Of a stretch of 64,000 bases of DNA, positions 37,305 through 49,615 are shown piece after piece. A program made the translations under genes and the position numbers. Below the pieces are notes generated by a model that worked only from the letters and a program-made list of their open reading frames with translations, was not told where the DNA came from and did no database searches. Source of the stretch: Promerops cafer (taxonomy: Eukaryota > Chordata > Aves > Passeriformes > Nectariniidae); NCBI GenBank assembly GCA_013398275.1, contig VZSE01004120.1, positions 351,798 through 415,797 on the forward strand, written 5' to 3'. Position 1 is the first letter of the stretch. The number at the start of each line of letters is the position of its first letter.

Positions 37305-38420
37305 AACAAAATTGTATATTTTCTTATATAAAACCACCAGGTTTTCCACAAAACAATGAAAATCTCATTATGCAAGTTTTACTGAACTTCTAGGAGGTTT
37401 ATTATTTTCAGCTGTTTTTCCACCCCAAAAAATAGTGATCTCATTTTTTTCATTCTGTGTGTTTGGTATATTCACAGAATGTTGTAATTTTGCAGACACC
37501 TCATGTGATTACTGAAGAAAGGAAGAATTGACCTCTTCTAAAAGAGTTAAACTAAGTCCTGAATACCTGCAGGTAGATTATATGAGTGGTTGCTTATCCT
37601 GAGCTTGCCTTTCCTGGTGCCCTAGCTGCTGGCCCAGCACGAGTTTCCTGTTAGCCACTAGCCTCCCTTGCTTACAGTGCATGTCCTTATAACCTATTTT
37701 TTTCCATATGTTTTGTTTGATCTCTTTTCTTAATTTATTTATTTTGGTAGTGTTTCTTACCTATGTTAACCACAATGACTGTGAGGAGGAAATTTAGGAA
37801 GACTAGGACTCTGATTTAGGCAACAAACTAAAATAGAGACTGTGAATTTTCTCTCTCTGTTACTATTATACCCACAAGCACAGGAAAGGAAAAGAGAACC
37901 TTGTACTATGTATAAGATTTTCAACTTGCCCTCTATGGGCAACATGGGTACCATTCTGAGTACTAGAACACGAGACTAAAATGTGAAAAATTAACACCTA
38001 CCTTACTCTGTCAATGAAAATTTGTCCAGGGGAAAGTAAAAATTCCTGATGATAGACAGCACTGTAGTTTAACAATACTCTTGAACCAGCAAATTGATGG
38101 GATGAACCTTTTCCATTTAGTCTGACAGCAGAACATTAATTATAAATTACACTGTATTAGTGGCTTGTTGCTTGATAACCCAATGATATGAGAATAGCAT
38201 TTATAGTTTAACAATAATTAGAAGGTTGAAAACTGTTTTATTCTCTTCAGTGACCATAAAATGGTCAACATTTATTTACAGCTGATTTAAGGAAGAAGTA
38301 AATAGGAGCCTGTGTATTCTTTTTGTTTGTTTGTTTTAATTTAGATGGAAATCTGTTAGGCTCGTTTTTTTTCTTAATAAAGAAATTAATTTATCCAGAA
38401 TTATTTTTTAGTATAATTTA

Positions 38421-38423
<3 letters not shown>

Positions 38424-38463
<40 letters not shown>
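38424..38463. repeat. 40-base T homopolymer
   Basis: This is an uninterrupted T run, poly(A) on the minus strand. It may be slippage or the tail of a minus-strand retroposed sequence, but no AATAAA-type signal is evident just beyond it. Confidence 0.95.
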
Positions 38464-38466
<3 letters not shown>

Positions 38467-41100
38467 GATTTCATTTTAAAGGATTGCTCACATGAGAGAA
38501 AGCAGAGTCACTATCATAGATGGTCTTCTCTGTTTCCAGAGAGAAATAGAACTTTCAAAAGGAGCAAATACATAGGTTTTATGAACCATTTAACTATACA
38601 CCATGTATACTGCTGTTGACATCCTGAGTGCTGTGCTAGCAAACCAGAGCAGTGAGAAATTTAAAATTAATTAATGTAATAATCTGAAATAATTTAGTAC
38701 AATGACTATATTGGCTATAACAAGATCAGGTGGGTTTTGTTCTTGTTTTGTTTTTGTTTTGTTGTTTTGGGTTTTTTTTAACCTGCAGATAGAGGCCCTC
38801 AGAATGTCTTTTTTAAAAATTTTGTTTTGTCTTGGTCTGTTATATTTTCTCTGGCAAAAGAAGAAATTACTTATTGTTAACAAAATAAAACTACTAATTT
38901 ATTTGTGGCGTCTTCATAAAGCTGAAGTATTAACTCAGAAAATCCAGGAAAGGCAATTCTCCTTAATATTATATCATTTGGAACTGAAAACATAATTTTG
39001 GCATTCAGGTGACTAAAACAAGACTTTTCATGAACCTGTGCTTGTGTTGAAAGAGATGTTTGTTCCTAATAAATATTCCACTAAAAGCAAATGGGAAGAA
39101 AGACACAGAAATTACTGCCTTGTGGTATGTCGGCTGTGGGAAGGAGGACTCATACAAATCTCTGAAGTAAAAAGTACAAAGATAACCCATCTTTTTTTCC
39201 TCAGTTTTTCAATTTTATTCAAATGTATTTATAATTACAGCTGTCACAAACAAAATTGCCATGGAGAAGAGGAAGTAATAAAATAATAAAAAGGGTGACT
39301 GTAAAACTTAGATTGAAGAAATGGTGCTTCTGCAAAGTGGTATTCTCCAGGATACAATTCAATTTAAAAGGAAAACAAAAAAAAAAAAATGTAGTGGACC
39401 CACAAATTTAGTGGAAAAATAGTAGAAACTATATTTAAATAATGCATAATATTTTCAGTATTTTAAGAAGAAAATATATTTTAACAAAACAGTTTTAGTC
39501 AAACTGCCTCATGGTAAACAATTTCTGAGACCTGAAATAAAGAGTTATCTGACTGAACACTGGAAGAGAATAAGTAATATGTCATACACATATCAAGGCC
39601 AGTGATATCTTTTCATGGAGGCAGCACTTTTTGCATTTTAGTCAATATCTAATTTCCTCCAGACTAATCAGATTGATTTTTGGGAAGAAATTATTGCAAA
39701 AGGTCCACTTTTGTAGGTTCACAGAGGGAAAGGGGTATTTATGCAGTTTTAGAAATAAATGGGAATAATTTCATTTAATGTTTTCATCAGTCTTCTTTAC
39801 ACAAATGAAAAAAGAAAAGGGATGCACTAAGAAAATCTTGTAGTGAAACAGATCTGGAAGGTTTTATACAGAAGGAAATGTAAACCAAGAAGAATGAGAT
39901 TATCTGAAAGACTTGAATAGAAACAAAATTAAGTATATGAGTACAAAGTGAAGTGCTAAGTAGTCATGGAGAATTCTGAAGCATTACAGTCCCAAATATG
40001 CAGAAACTATGAATCATGCCTTTGAAAGGGTCTAATGGAACTGACTTTAAAAATTTAAATTATACATTTAAGATTTATTTTCCTTGATATTTACTAAGAA
40101 AATACTTAAAAGGGAATTAAAAAAGACTGTAACTATATGGAAGGTTATAGAATCCCTAAGTGGGTAAAAACAAAACAAAAAAAACAAAACCACCCTGAAA
40201 TGGCAGAATGAATTTGGAACTTGTTGTAGATGAAAATTCATGTTAATGCAGCAAGTTGTAGAATGCAGATGAAAGTTTTACATTCTCATTTAATTTTTAT
40301 TAGAAAATATAGCCCTTTTTTTGTTGCTTTTTGCAAATTTATTGCAGTAGTTGTTTTGATAGGAGAGGGGTTATTTTTCTCTCGTTTTGTTCTGTGGGGA
40401 ATATAAGTTTTGAACACTTTTCTTCCCTTGATCATGATGATTTGAACAGCCTTATACCTTTGTGGCATCTGGTGAAAGACAAAAGATGAAACTCTGTTGT
40501 GAGGTGTGTTTTGTTTGCTTTTGTTTCAGGGAGGGTAGAATTCTTCTTTTCTTATTTTGCTTACTTTGATTTTTGGGTTGTTTCCCCTGCTGTATATCCA
40601 GAGCAACTGTCATTTAAATCCCAAAAACATTGAAATAGAAAAATATGAGGCATTCAAACTTACTGATGATATATTAAAAACTCTTGTAAGAGGCTGCTGC
40701 ACAAATTCGTGGCATTATATCCCATACAAAGCTCTAGAATCCCCCAAAAAATTAACCAAGGATTTTTCTTTTAGTCCAGACATTAATTTAGCTTGTTTAT
40801 ATTCCAGCTGAATGTCTGTGTGCAGATATACTTCCTTGTGCTTCCAAAATTCACTGATCACACAGCAGCATTAGATTGTCCAGTCAGCCCATTACTATGG
40901 TTAGAGGTTTTTATTGTAAAATCATGAGAACAAAAGGAGATTGATGCGGCTTTCCTGACCTTTGTGGTTTGGTTTGGGAAGGTTTTTTTCAACTATAATT
41001 TTTTCCTTTTTACTGTCGAGGCACTGTCATCTGAATCTAGGAGTAAGGGTGTGCTTACAATCCTTTCTATGCATCTAACCAATATATACATATACTAAAT

Positions 41101-42085
41101 CACAGAATTATCAGGGTTGTAAGAGACCTTCAAGATCATCATCAACCCGACACTGCCATAAACACTCTTCAACCATATCACCAAGTGCTACATCCTGATA
41201 CCTCTTGAACACTTATGTGGTGACTCCACCAGCTCCCTGGCAACTTATTCCAAAGCATAACCACTCTTTGTGCGAATTTTTTTTTCTCATATGAAATCTG
41301 AACCTCAACTGGTGCAATTTAATGACTTTTCCTCTTGTTCTGCCACTTGAGACATGTCAAAAGAGGTTGCTCCCCACCCGGCTACAACCTCTTTTTGAGT
41401 GGTCGTAGAGAGCAGTGAGGTCCTCCCTGAGCCTACTCTTCACCTGATTAAGCAACCCCAGCTCCTGCAGGTACTCCTTGTAAGATCTGTGCTCCAGACC
41501 CTTCACCAGCATTGTTGCCTGGACTTGCTCCAGCCCCTCAATGTCCTTTTTGAAGTGAGGGGCCCAGAACTGGACACAATACTTGAGTACAGTACAGTGC
41601 TGAGTACACTGACACAGACCAGGATGCCATTTTGGCCACCTTGGCACACTGCTGGCTCGTATGCAGCTGGCTGTCAAACAGCACCCCACACCCCTTTCTG
41701 CTGAGCAGCTCTCAAGCCACCCTTCCTCGAGGCCATAGAGATATATAGCATTGTTGCAGCACAAGTGCAGAAGCTGTTGAACCTCACGCAGTTCTCCTCA
41801 GCCCAGTCATCCAGCCTGCCCAGATCCCTCTGCAGAGCCTTCCTACCTTCCATTAGAACAGCTCTTCCACCCAACTTGGTGTTTGTGAACTTACTGAGGG
41901 CACACCCCATCCTCTCATCCAAATTGGCGATAATGATTTTGAACAGAACTGGGCCCAGTACTGAGCCCTGGGGAACACCACCAGCTGGGTTGAACTGCAT
42001 TCACCACCACTCTCTGGACCTGGCCATCCAGCCAGTGTGCTTATCCAGCAAAGAGTACACCTGTCCAATGAACAGCCAGTTTATC
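41101..42085 (-). mobile_element. Long CR1 LINE fragment with dead RT
   Basis: The inverted terminus reads tcacagaattatcagggttgtaag, a CR1 subtype different from the copies at 18.0 and 30.5 kb. The copy runs nearly 1 kb through cctcttgttctgccacttgaga, gtgctccagacccttcacc, gaggggcccagaactggac, ccagatccctctgcagagcc and ctgagccctggggaacacc to ctctctggacctggccatcc and agagtacacctgtcc. It thus covers the 3' UTR and the C-terminal half of ORF2, including part of the RT domain. Frameshifts and stops break the frame. Confidence 0.95.
41357..42000 (-). pseudogene. CR1 ORF2 remnant (RT palm and C-terminus), inactivated
   Basis: Two overlapping minus-strand frames (41674-42000 and 41357-41764) together carry the RT motif GVPQGSVLGPVLF, then the region of the catalytic (A)DD box, then LMEGRKALQRDLGRLDDWAE and the tail motifs VQFWAPHFKKDIE and VKGLEHRSYKEYLQELGLL. 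The catalytic box, normally FADDTKLGG in CR1, reads FTNTKLGG here: both aspartates are gone and one residue is deleted. The change of frame near 41700 is a further break. It cannot encode an active enzyme. Confidence 0.92.
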
Positions 42086-45000
42086 AGTTCCATCAGTTTC
42101 CAAACCCTTCACGTTTTCTGCAGAACTGATTTTTCAAGGAGAGAAATTTGAAGGGGGATTGTTTCACACTTATCTGCAACTCCTTGTAGTGTGGATACAA
42201 AGGACATGAAACAAAGAACTCTCAGTTTTAAAGCAGTGCATTTGTAGTGTTTACTCATCTCCAAGAGCAGAGAGGGTACTCCCACAAAGTTCAATTAATT
42301 TTAATTTTTGTTTAATTTTGTTTTGTTTTCAATTTGAGACTCTGTAGAGTTTTTTCTAAAGAAAACCAAATAACCATATTTATTTTGTTTTGATGCAGAT
42401 TTTGTTTCACCTGTAGAATAAGTGATTTGTTCTAGAATAAGCAAGGATTCATTGGTATGCATATGTTTGTGTAAAGCAGCATTTACATGATTTCTATACT
42501 TACTAGAACATTATAACTCTCTCCATAAACAGAAGAATTTGCCTTTTCTTAATTCCACTGCTCTCATAAAATATTTTTTTAGAAAACCAGTCTTTTGATT
42601 ACTTTGTTAAATTTCAGTTTATAGCAATAATGAAGAGTCAGTAGCAAGTTGACAGAAAGGGTTCCTATTTTTCCTTAAAATATCCTTAAAAAATGAAATA
42701 TTTCTTCTCTCTAAAATAATTTTATATGGGTTTTTTTAGACATCTCTATTTCTTTTGTATTGAATTGGTAAAGAATACTGTAAACTACTGAATTGATAAA
42801 TGATAGTGAAGCCCATTGTTGACAAGAATTACTATAGCATTATATATGTGACCTTTCAAAGCTTTTGTTACCTTCCATTAAATGTTATTTTCTAAATAAA
42901 TCACATTTTGTCCTACAGATGATTTCTCACACAGCTAATTTCATATGAACAAAAGTGGCTTCTTTGAGCTCTGATGGTAAAATTATGGAAGAAATATTTG
43001 AATTTCATTTATTTGTTCAATATTTCTGAGATATTTTATACACAGGAAGATTTTATTTTTGGCATATACAGCTTTATCCTCATACACTCACAGCTTAATG
43101 TAATTATATTGAATGAATTTTTACAGTAATTATCTTCTTAAGAGCATTTCTAACACAAGACATTTTTTGAAATAATTTTCTAAAATTGAAACCAAAAAGA
43201 CATCCATAATGGTCTAGTTCACAAATTGCTGTGTTAAGAGTTTCCATTTAAGTAAATTGCCTAAGTGCATATCATTTTATATCTAATTGTCACTCTTATA
43301 ACACTGAACTGCTTTGGTACCAACTATTTATAAGTTCAGCATACTCACCTACTTCACAGCTTTGTTTGCTCTATTTAGTAATTTGCAGTATGTAAGAGCT
43401 GGCAGTATCAAACGGTGATGAAGCCCCATGACAGCAACAGCAGCTCAACATTTTGCTGCAGTGAGTTTCCCAGGCAAAGGAGGTAAGCAGGTAAGCTCAT
43501 GTAGAAATGTATATTGTAGCCATGACTCACAGTTTGATCACTGATCTAGAATAAACGGAGTCCATAACAGCTCTTTTGGTTGAAAGACCAGGACTATAGT
43601 TTTATAAGACTGAGCTACCACAAAATATCAACCAAAAAATTAATAAATGTTTGAATATTGCAACTTGTAATAATTTAAGACTGTCTGGTATATTTTTGGT
43701 TTGGTTTGGAGTTTTAGATCACTTTAGTCACTAAAAGACTATTAAGTACTAATCAGAAGCGTTTATGAATTGTGTCTATTCTTCCATATCATCTGAAATT
43801 TTTTGTTTCACGTGAAATGAAAATGAAGTAAAAAAAATAATGATTTCCAAGTGTTTAAATAAATTGATATTTTCATGCACTTAAAAGGGCAAATTTAAAA
43901 AAAAGTACCTAAGCATCGGATTTGTAGTATAAATTGTAAAGTTTAACTAGTTTTTTCATCTTATTACCATAAAAAAGTGTAAAATTGATCATCCCAAAGT
44001 ACCAGGTGACCAATATTCACAGTCCAGAGCAACCTATTGACTGAGTAGCACAAGGAGAGATGAAAACTGAAAATTCAAAGTTAGGCTGGTCTAGGAAGCC
44101 AATTAGACTGTCTCACAGGGGGTGAAACTACTGCAGTCGATGCCATCAGGCATCTGAGAGGAGCCAGAACACTGACTACTTGACATAAAACTCAACACCT
44201 TTTCACCAGACTAGTTCAAGTAAAACTACCTTATCATAGGAAGGTTCAGAAGTATTTTTGTGGTTTATCCAAAAGCCAAGTGTTTAGACTCCTCAGGTAG
44301 TATGAATTATTTTGCCCCCAATGGATTCACAGCCATATGTTTTATTTGTTAAGTGAGCTGTGGTACAATTATAATGTTGTATGTTTGGTGAGTTTCTAAT
44401 TTTATAGTGTTCAAATTATTATGTTTTGCATGGCATATTTGAATATGCATTAAGTATAGAATTAGAATCCAGAGACTTTTCCCCACAAGCACCTATAAAA
44501 GCACTCCAGTTGCTCAGAGATAGAACTGAGGGTTTTTGTTTGCATGTTTGTTTGGGGTTTTTTATGTCCTAGTTTAATGAAATGGCTTTTGGCTAAGAGC
44601 ATCTTTGAATTGAATTCTTCCTTTTTCAGACATATTATGTTGTTCTTTATTTCCTTTTCTTCTTTTAATGGACTTCATAAGGGAATTTTCCATTTGTGTT
44701 GAAAGAAAATCCTTTGCATGTTTCAAAGCATATAGTTGTTTTTTTTTTTTGTAAAAATTTTATCAGAGAAATAAAAGGTTTTACCTAATTACTTTCCCTT
44801 CAGCATTTCTGTTCATCAGTTAAAAAACACAACCAGTTACTGAGACAATCTTTTGAATGGCATATGACTCTTGAAAGAATAATATGCAGTCAGTATGGTA
44901 CACAAAATATGACTGCTCTTGGAACAAGAAATTATGTGTTTTAGCAAAGTTTTATTTGGAGGAATTTGAAAAATTCCTCGATGGTAAAACTAAAATAATT

Positions 45001-46955
45001 TTCTGAAACCATACCTTAGTCTACTCCCAGGAAATTGTAATATTTCCCAAAAAATATTACAGGAGTGTACAAGAAAGATAAAAACTCCACTGCAAGCTTA
45101 TTATTGTCTTTACTTAATGGATTAACTTATTTCTAAAGCCTTGCTACTTAGAAACATTCCAAAAACTAGTACCTGCGCTATATTTTAGGGAAAGTACTGT
45201 GACTTGCTAGAGGTGGACCAACACTTTATGGACCCTTTCACATGTACTGTGGCTATTTTCAGGGAAAAAGGATGATGCAAAAATCTAATTCTATCTCCTT
45301 CAACATATAATAGTAGGGTTACACATTATTCACTTTCTTCATAGGATCTCACTACGAAAACTTTAGTGATATGCCGATGAATGAGTAGCCTGACTATTTT
45401 GTAAAATTTTTCACTGCTTTTCTTTTTGTTGTTCATGTTCTTTGTATTCAAACTATGTCCACTGCATGGGTGAGCTGAATAATGTTAAACACATAGACAT
45501 TCCAGGTTAGGAAGCTCATATTATAAGTAAGTATATTATTGTATTTTATCACATATTTTCAAGGCTAAGACATAATGTATAAGGTTTGTTGACACTACCA
45601 AATACCTGAGTGAAAGAAGGAGCAACAAGTATCATGTTCTCCTGTGAGTGTGTTGGTATTACTGATGTCCATAATAGCACCAAGGTCAGTAGTGTCACAT
45701 GATAAAGATGTTAGGTAAAAACAAAGATTTTAAGTTATATTTGGAGCAAAGTGAGTTGAGAGCTGGTGTAAATAATCAGTTAAAGTCAGTTGCAAACCAA
45801 AGAATTATATCCCCTGTCTATATCCAGCTGGTTACACTGACTGCTGCAATGCCAGACTTGTTTTGTTTCTGAGGATACATCTGAAGAGTGTTTGGCTTTT
45901 TGTATGCTTTAACTGAAATACTAAATAATAAATAAAAATTAGTACTCTGTGTAAGAGTTTTAAAGAACTTGTGAGAACAGCTTATGTCCATTACTCATTG
46001 GAAATCTGGTATAATTCATACTCAGAAGTAATGTGATTCAGAGATTAGTTACATTCACTAGATATGCAAATGAATGAAAAATTCAGAATTACATTTACTT
46101 GGTTTTTTTTCTTTTTTGCAGTTAATTTTAGGAGTAATTGCTTAATAATTTTATTAAGTTGTTATTCATAAGGTAATTTACTGCTGTTTTCAACTTTTGT
46201 GAATAAATGGCATCTTAGAGATTGCTATGATAGAACTCTTTAAATCGTGATCAGGCCAGTTTTAAACTTTAAAAATAAACTTTACCAAACTTTTAAGTAG
46301 CAATACATCTCATGGTATTTCCATCTTCCTTCTTCATGCTTGATGCTTTAATGCTATTACTTTCTCTCTCAAAAGAAGGACCTTAGCATTGCATTTTGAT
46401 ACAGGTTTTCCTGTACTTCTTCTAATTTATTAGTCAGAATATATATATTTGCATTCCTTGCATTTCTCTTGTTCTTGGTTTTTCAACTTTATGTTACTTG
46501 GATGCCTCCCCTGTACAACTCCTTTGCCTTCTTGGTGGTCAAGCTGCTCATATGCCCCTGAAAAATGCTAATTTATGTGTGTCACAGGGCTCTTCTTCTG
46601 CAAAATGATAATCTATAACATATGTAGATATACTTAAATCTTTCATATTAATGCATGTATTTTTTATGAGTCCAGAAACATAGATTGTTATGTTTTGCTA
46701 ATTTTTTCTCTGCATATTTTTTACACATTGTCCTCAAATGGGAGATTTCTGTGTTAGAAATACCATCACAATCAATACAGCTTAGTTATTTGTATTTACT
46801 AAATGCTACTTACTGAAAAGCTAGTGTGAGAGCCAATATTTGCTGGTTCATTGAGTAAACAGAGATAAATGTGGATCATTGGCTAAAGTTAAAAATTGTC
46901 ACTATTTGCTGTAGTGAGAATTTGGCTTCTGACAGCAGAGATGGCTGCATATGGG
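42086..46955. other. 4.9-kb AT-rich stretch, nothing recognised
   Basis: It shows long AT-rich tracts and several T or A runs, with no transposable element or exon recognised and no frame worth reporting. A less AT-rich piece near 43390-43500 (gcagcaacagcag-like) is not identifiable. Confidence 0.55.
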
Positions 46956-47088
46956 GGAGGTGTTCTAAAGGTGTGTGGATGTGGGACGTGGGGATATGGT
47001 TCAGTAGTAAACACAGTGGTGTTAGGTTAACAGCTGGGCTCAGTGATCTTGGAACACTTTTCCACTTTTTAATGATTCTGTGATTCTA
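46956..47088 (+). mobile_element. CR1 LINE 3' end
   Basis: The segment gggggaggtgttctaaagg, then ggggatatggttcagtag, gtggtgttaggttaacagctgggctcagtgatctt and the terminus aatgattctgtgattctacg, is the plus-strand CR1 3' end. About 130 bp remain. The 20-40 bp before 46956 may also belong to it. Confidence 0.85.
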
Positions 47089-48920
47089 CGTAAATATTGT
47101 TGCACTGGTTTTTTTACTATTTTATAAAGCATACATATACCTGAAGTACTTTTTCCCATCTTTTTTTTTCCCTGTCATCTTTTATTTTCATTTGCACTCT
47201 TTTATAAAATATATTTCATCTGAATTGTTTATACTTATTTGATGAGGTCCTAGCATTTTGAAAAGATTTAGACTCAGGATATTTTTAAAAAATATTAAAA
47301 ATTATTTGTTCATCTTTCATATGGTTATTTTAAAGTCACTATAACCTCCTTAGTATGTAATTCTAAATGATGCATCTGCATTCTTTAACTCATGTACTGC
47401 ATAATGCAAATGGATAAATAAATTAGTGATAGTTTTCCCATCAATATTATACAGTAGCCAGCCAGAAAAAATCTCTACTGTTAGCTTGCACTTAAGACCA
47501 ATAGTAATTTGGAAAAAAAAAATTAAATATCTGTGTTCCATTTGCTTTGATGGCATATTGTACAGGCTGAGAATCCTGGGAAGCTTGATTAATGCCTTGT
47601 GTCATGAACTACGACAAACAGAATTTTACAATATGTAGAACCTATATGACCTTGATAGTCTTCACCACAATTACGTATCTTACACAGTATTTTTTTTAAA
47701 ATCCTATTAAAAACACAATGAATGGACCTCAGTGGTGTACACTGGAATTATCTTAATTCATTTTTAAATAAAATTTCAGAGTAGAATATTCTGAACAGTT
47801 TCCAGATATTTTGTGTTTATACTCCTGGGTGTAGGTGTGTGTGTGTATATTCATGAATATTTAGGTAAAAGATAATTATTCCAGTGAATCTGAGTATGAG
47901 AGTATGGAACCTCCTTGCATCTCCAATTTCAGTGGGAAAAGAGCCTTTTCACCTGATGGGAAACACTGAGCACCTTGCCAAAATAAGGCATCGTATGTAA
48001 TACTGCATAAAGAAGAATGCACGTGGGTATTTGCTGCATAAGTACAACCTAAAGATTTTTGATTTCTATAGAGTAAAATGCTGGAATAGATATTGAAGGT
48101 CTCTACTTAGACCAGATTCTCTACACAGTTGACCTTTCTACACTTTGTTCTAACTGAGGCAATAATGCACGGTGCTGTCTCTGCTGTGTTCTCCAGGTTA
48201 TTCTGTAACAGTGAAATTATGGCTTCAGCAGTTTTGTACATCTCTTATCCTTATTTTCCATTTGAATGGAATTCAATTCCTCTTTCAATCCCTTGTTGTG
48301 CTCTGACATGTCATATTTAGCATTAGATCAGGGAATTGTTTGAAAACTAACTCAGGAAAGGAAGCAAAAAATATTAGTTTTTCAGGCGGATCAGTTAACT
48401 GTTGACTATGTTGATCAGCCATACAGATACATCTGCTTTTGGAACAACAAAAATAAAAGAGGATAAAGAAACTTTGAAAACTACAATTTTTTTAATTAAA
48501 GGAATACATACTCAGATTTTGTTAAGTTTCAAATTTTCATACTGTTTTTATATTTTGGAAAGGTCTTTGAGATCAAAAGAAGGAGAAATATATTTTCACA
48601 GTTAATGACTTTTCTTAAAAAAAAATTAAGACTATTTGTGTGATATAAAATGGAATTCTTTTTCCCCCCAAGTGACTGTGATTTAAAAAGAAAGAAATAA
48701 ATAATACTAGATTAAAAAATAAATAACACTATATCTAAATAAGCTGTCATCAAATCTTTATTACAGTTTACCTCTTAAATCATACACTGTCATAAATGTC
48801 AGAAGGTTCAGAAGTATTATAAGTATTAAAAAATAACATCAGAAAAAAAAGTCCTGAATATTTGAAAAGTAAGTAAATTTCACAATAAAATGTCACTCTG
48901 TCATATTAATTTCTGACACT
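47089..48920. other. 1.8-kb AT-rich stretch
   Basis: No repeat family or exon is recognised. Short (GT)n occurs near 47836-47848. Confidence 0.55.
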
Positions 48921-49615
48921 CAGGAGGCAGTGTTAAAAGCCCTCCTGACGTCCAGGTGGAAAATATCCACTGCTTTTTCCTTGTCTACCAAGCTAATAAT
49001 TCAATCACTGAAGTTATCAGTTTGGTCAAGCAAGTCCTCATCTTCATGAGTGCATGTCAACTACTCCTCATCACCTTGTTGTCTTTCATGTGCCTGGAAT
49101 GGTTTCCAGAATTAGTTCCTCCATCACCTTCCCAGCTATTGAGGTCAGGCTGAAAGAACTGTAGTTTGCTGGGTCCTCTTTCTTGCCCTTCTTGAAGCCA
49201 GGAGTATCTTTTGCTTTTTTTTAGTCCTCAGGCATACCTCAGTGGCCATGGCCAGTCTGGGGCTGTGGATTGTGGCCTTGTAATAACATCACCTGCTTCC
49301 CTTGGCACTCATGGTTGCCTCTCATCAAGACCCACAGACTAATGTAAGACTACTCGGCTTGAGTATTTCCTGACCTGATCCTCTTCTACCAAGACTATGT
49401 CTTCCTAGTATTACTGGTAAAGTTAGGGGCAAAGAGGCAAGGAGGGAATTCTTTTCTTTGTCATGTGTTGCTGAGGCCTCTACCCCATTCAGCAGCAGAC
49501 TCACATTTTCCTAGTCTACCTTTTGCTGCTTATGTGCTTCTAGAAGCTCTTATTTTTGCCCTTCTTGCTGTCCAACTTGAATGGTTTTGGTATCAGCTGC
49601 AAACTTATGATTAAT
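48921..49615 (-). mobile_element. CR1 LINE internal fragment (ORF2, RT upstream part)
   Basis: The sequence matches the middle of CR1 ORF2 in inverted orientation. Landmarks are ctgacgtccaggtggaaaatatccac, ctttttccttgtctaccaagc, gtttggtcaagcaagtcctc, cttcccagctattgaggtcaggctgaaagaactgtagtttgctgggtcctc, ttgcccttcttgaagccagg and catttcctagtctaccttttgctgcttatg. It lacks the CR1 3' end, which is unusual because CR1 copies are normally 5' truncated. Stops and indels break the reading frame. The consensus portion begins close to where the fragment at 41101-42085 stops. Confidence 0.85.

Larger units (their letters stand above)
36848..41100. other. 4.25-kb AT-rich stretch with simple repeats
   Basis: No transposable element or exon is recognised. 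The stretch holds T-rich and (GGTTT)n sequence (37227-37304), a 40-base T run (38424-38463) and A-rich runs at 39377-39389 and 40168-40195. Lysine-rich or proline/asparagine frames here are translations of the simple repeats. Confidence 0.55.

Noticed and set aside
37149..37375. Lysine/asparagine/proline-rich minus-strand frames
   Set aside because: These are translations of the T-rich and GGTTT simple repeat.
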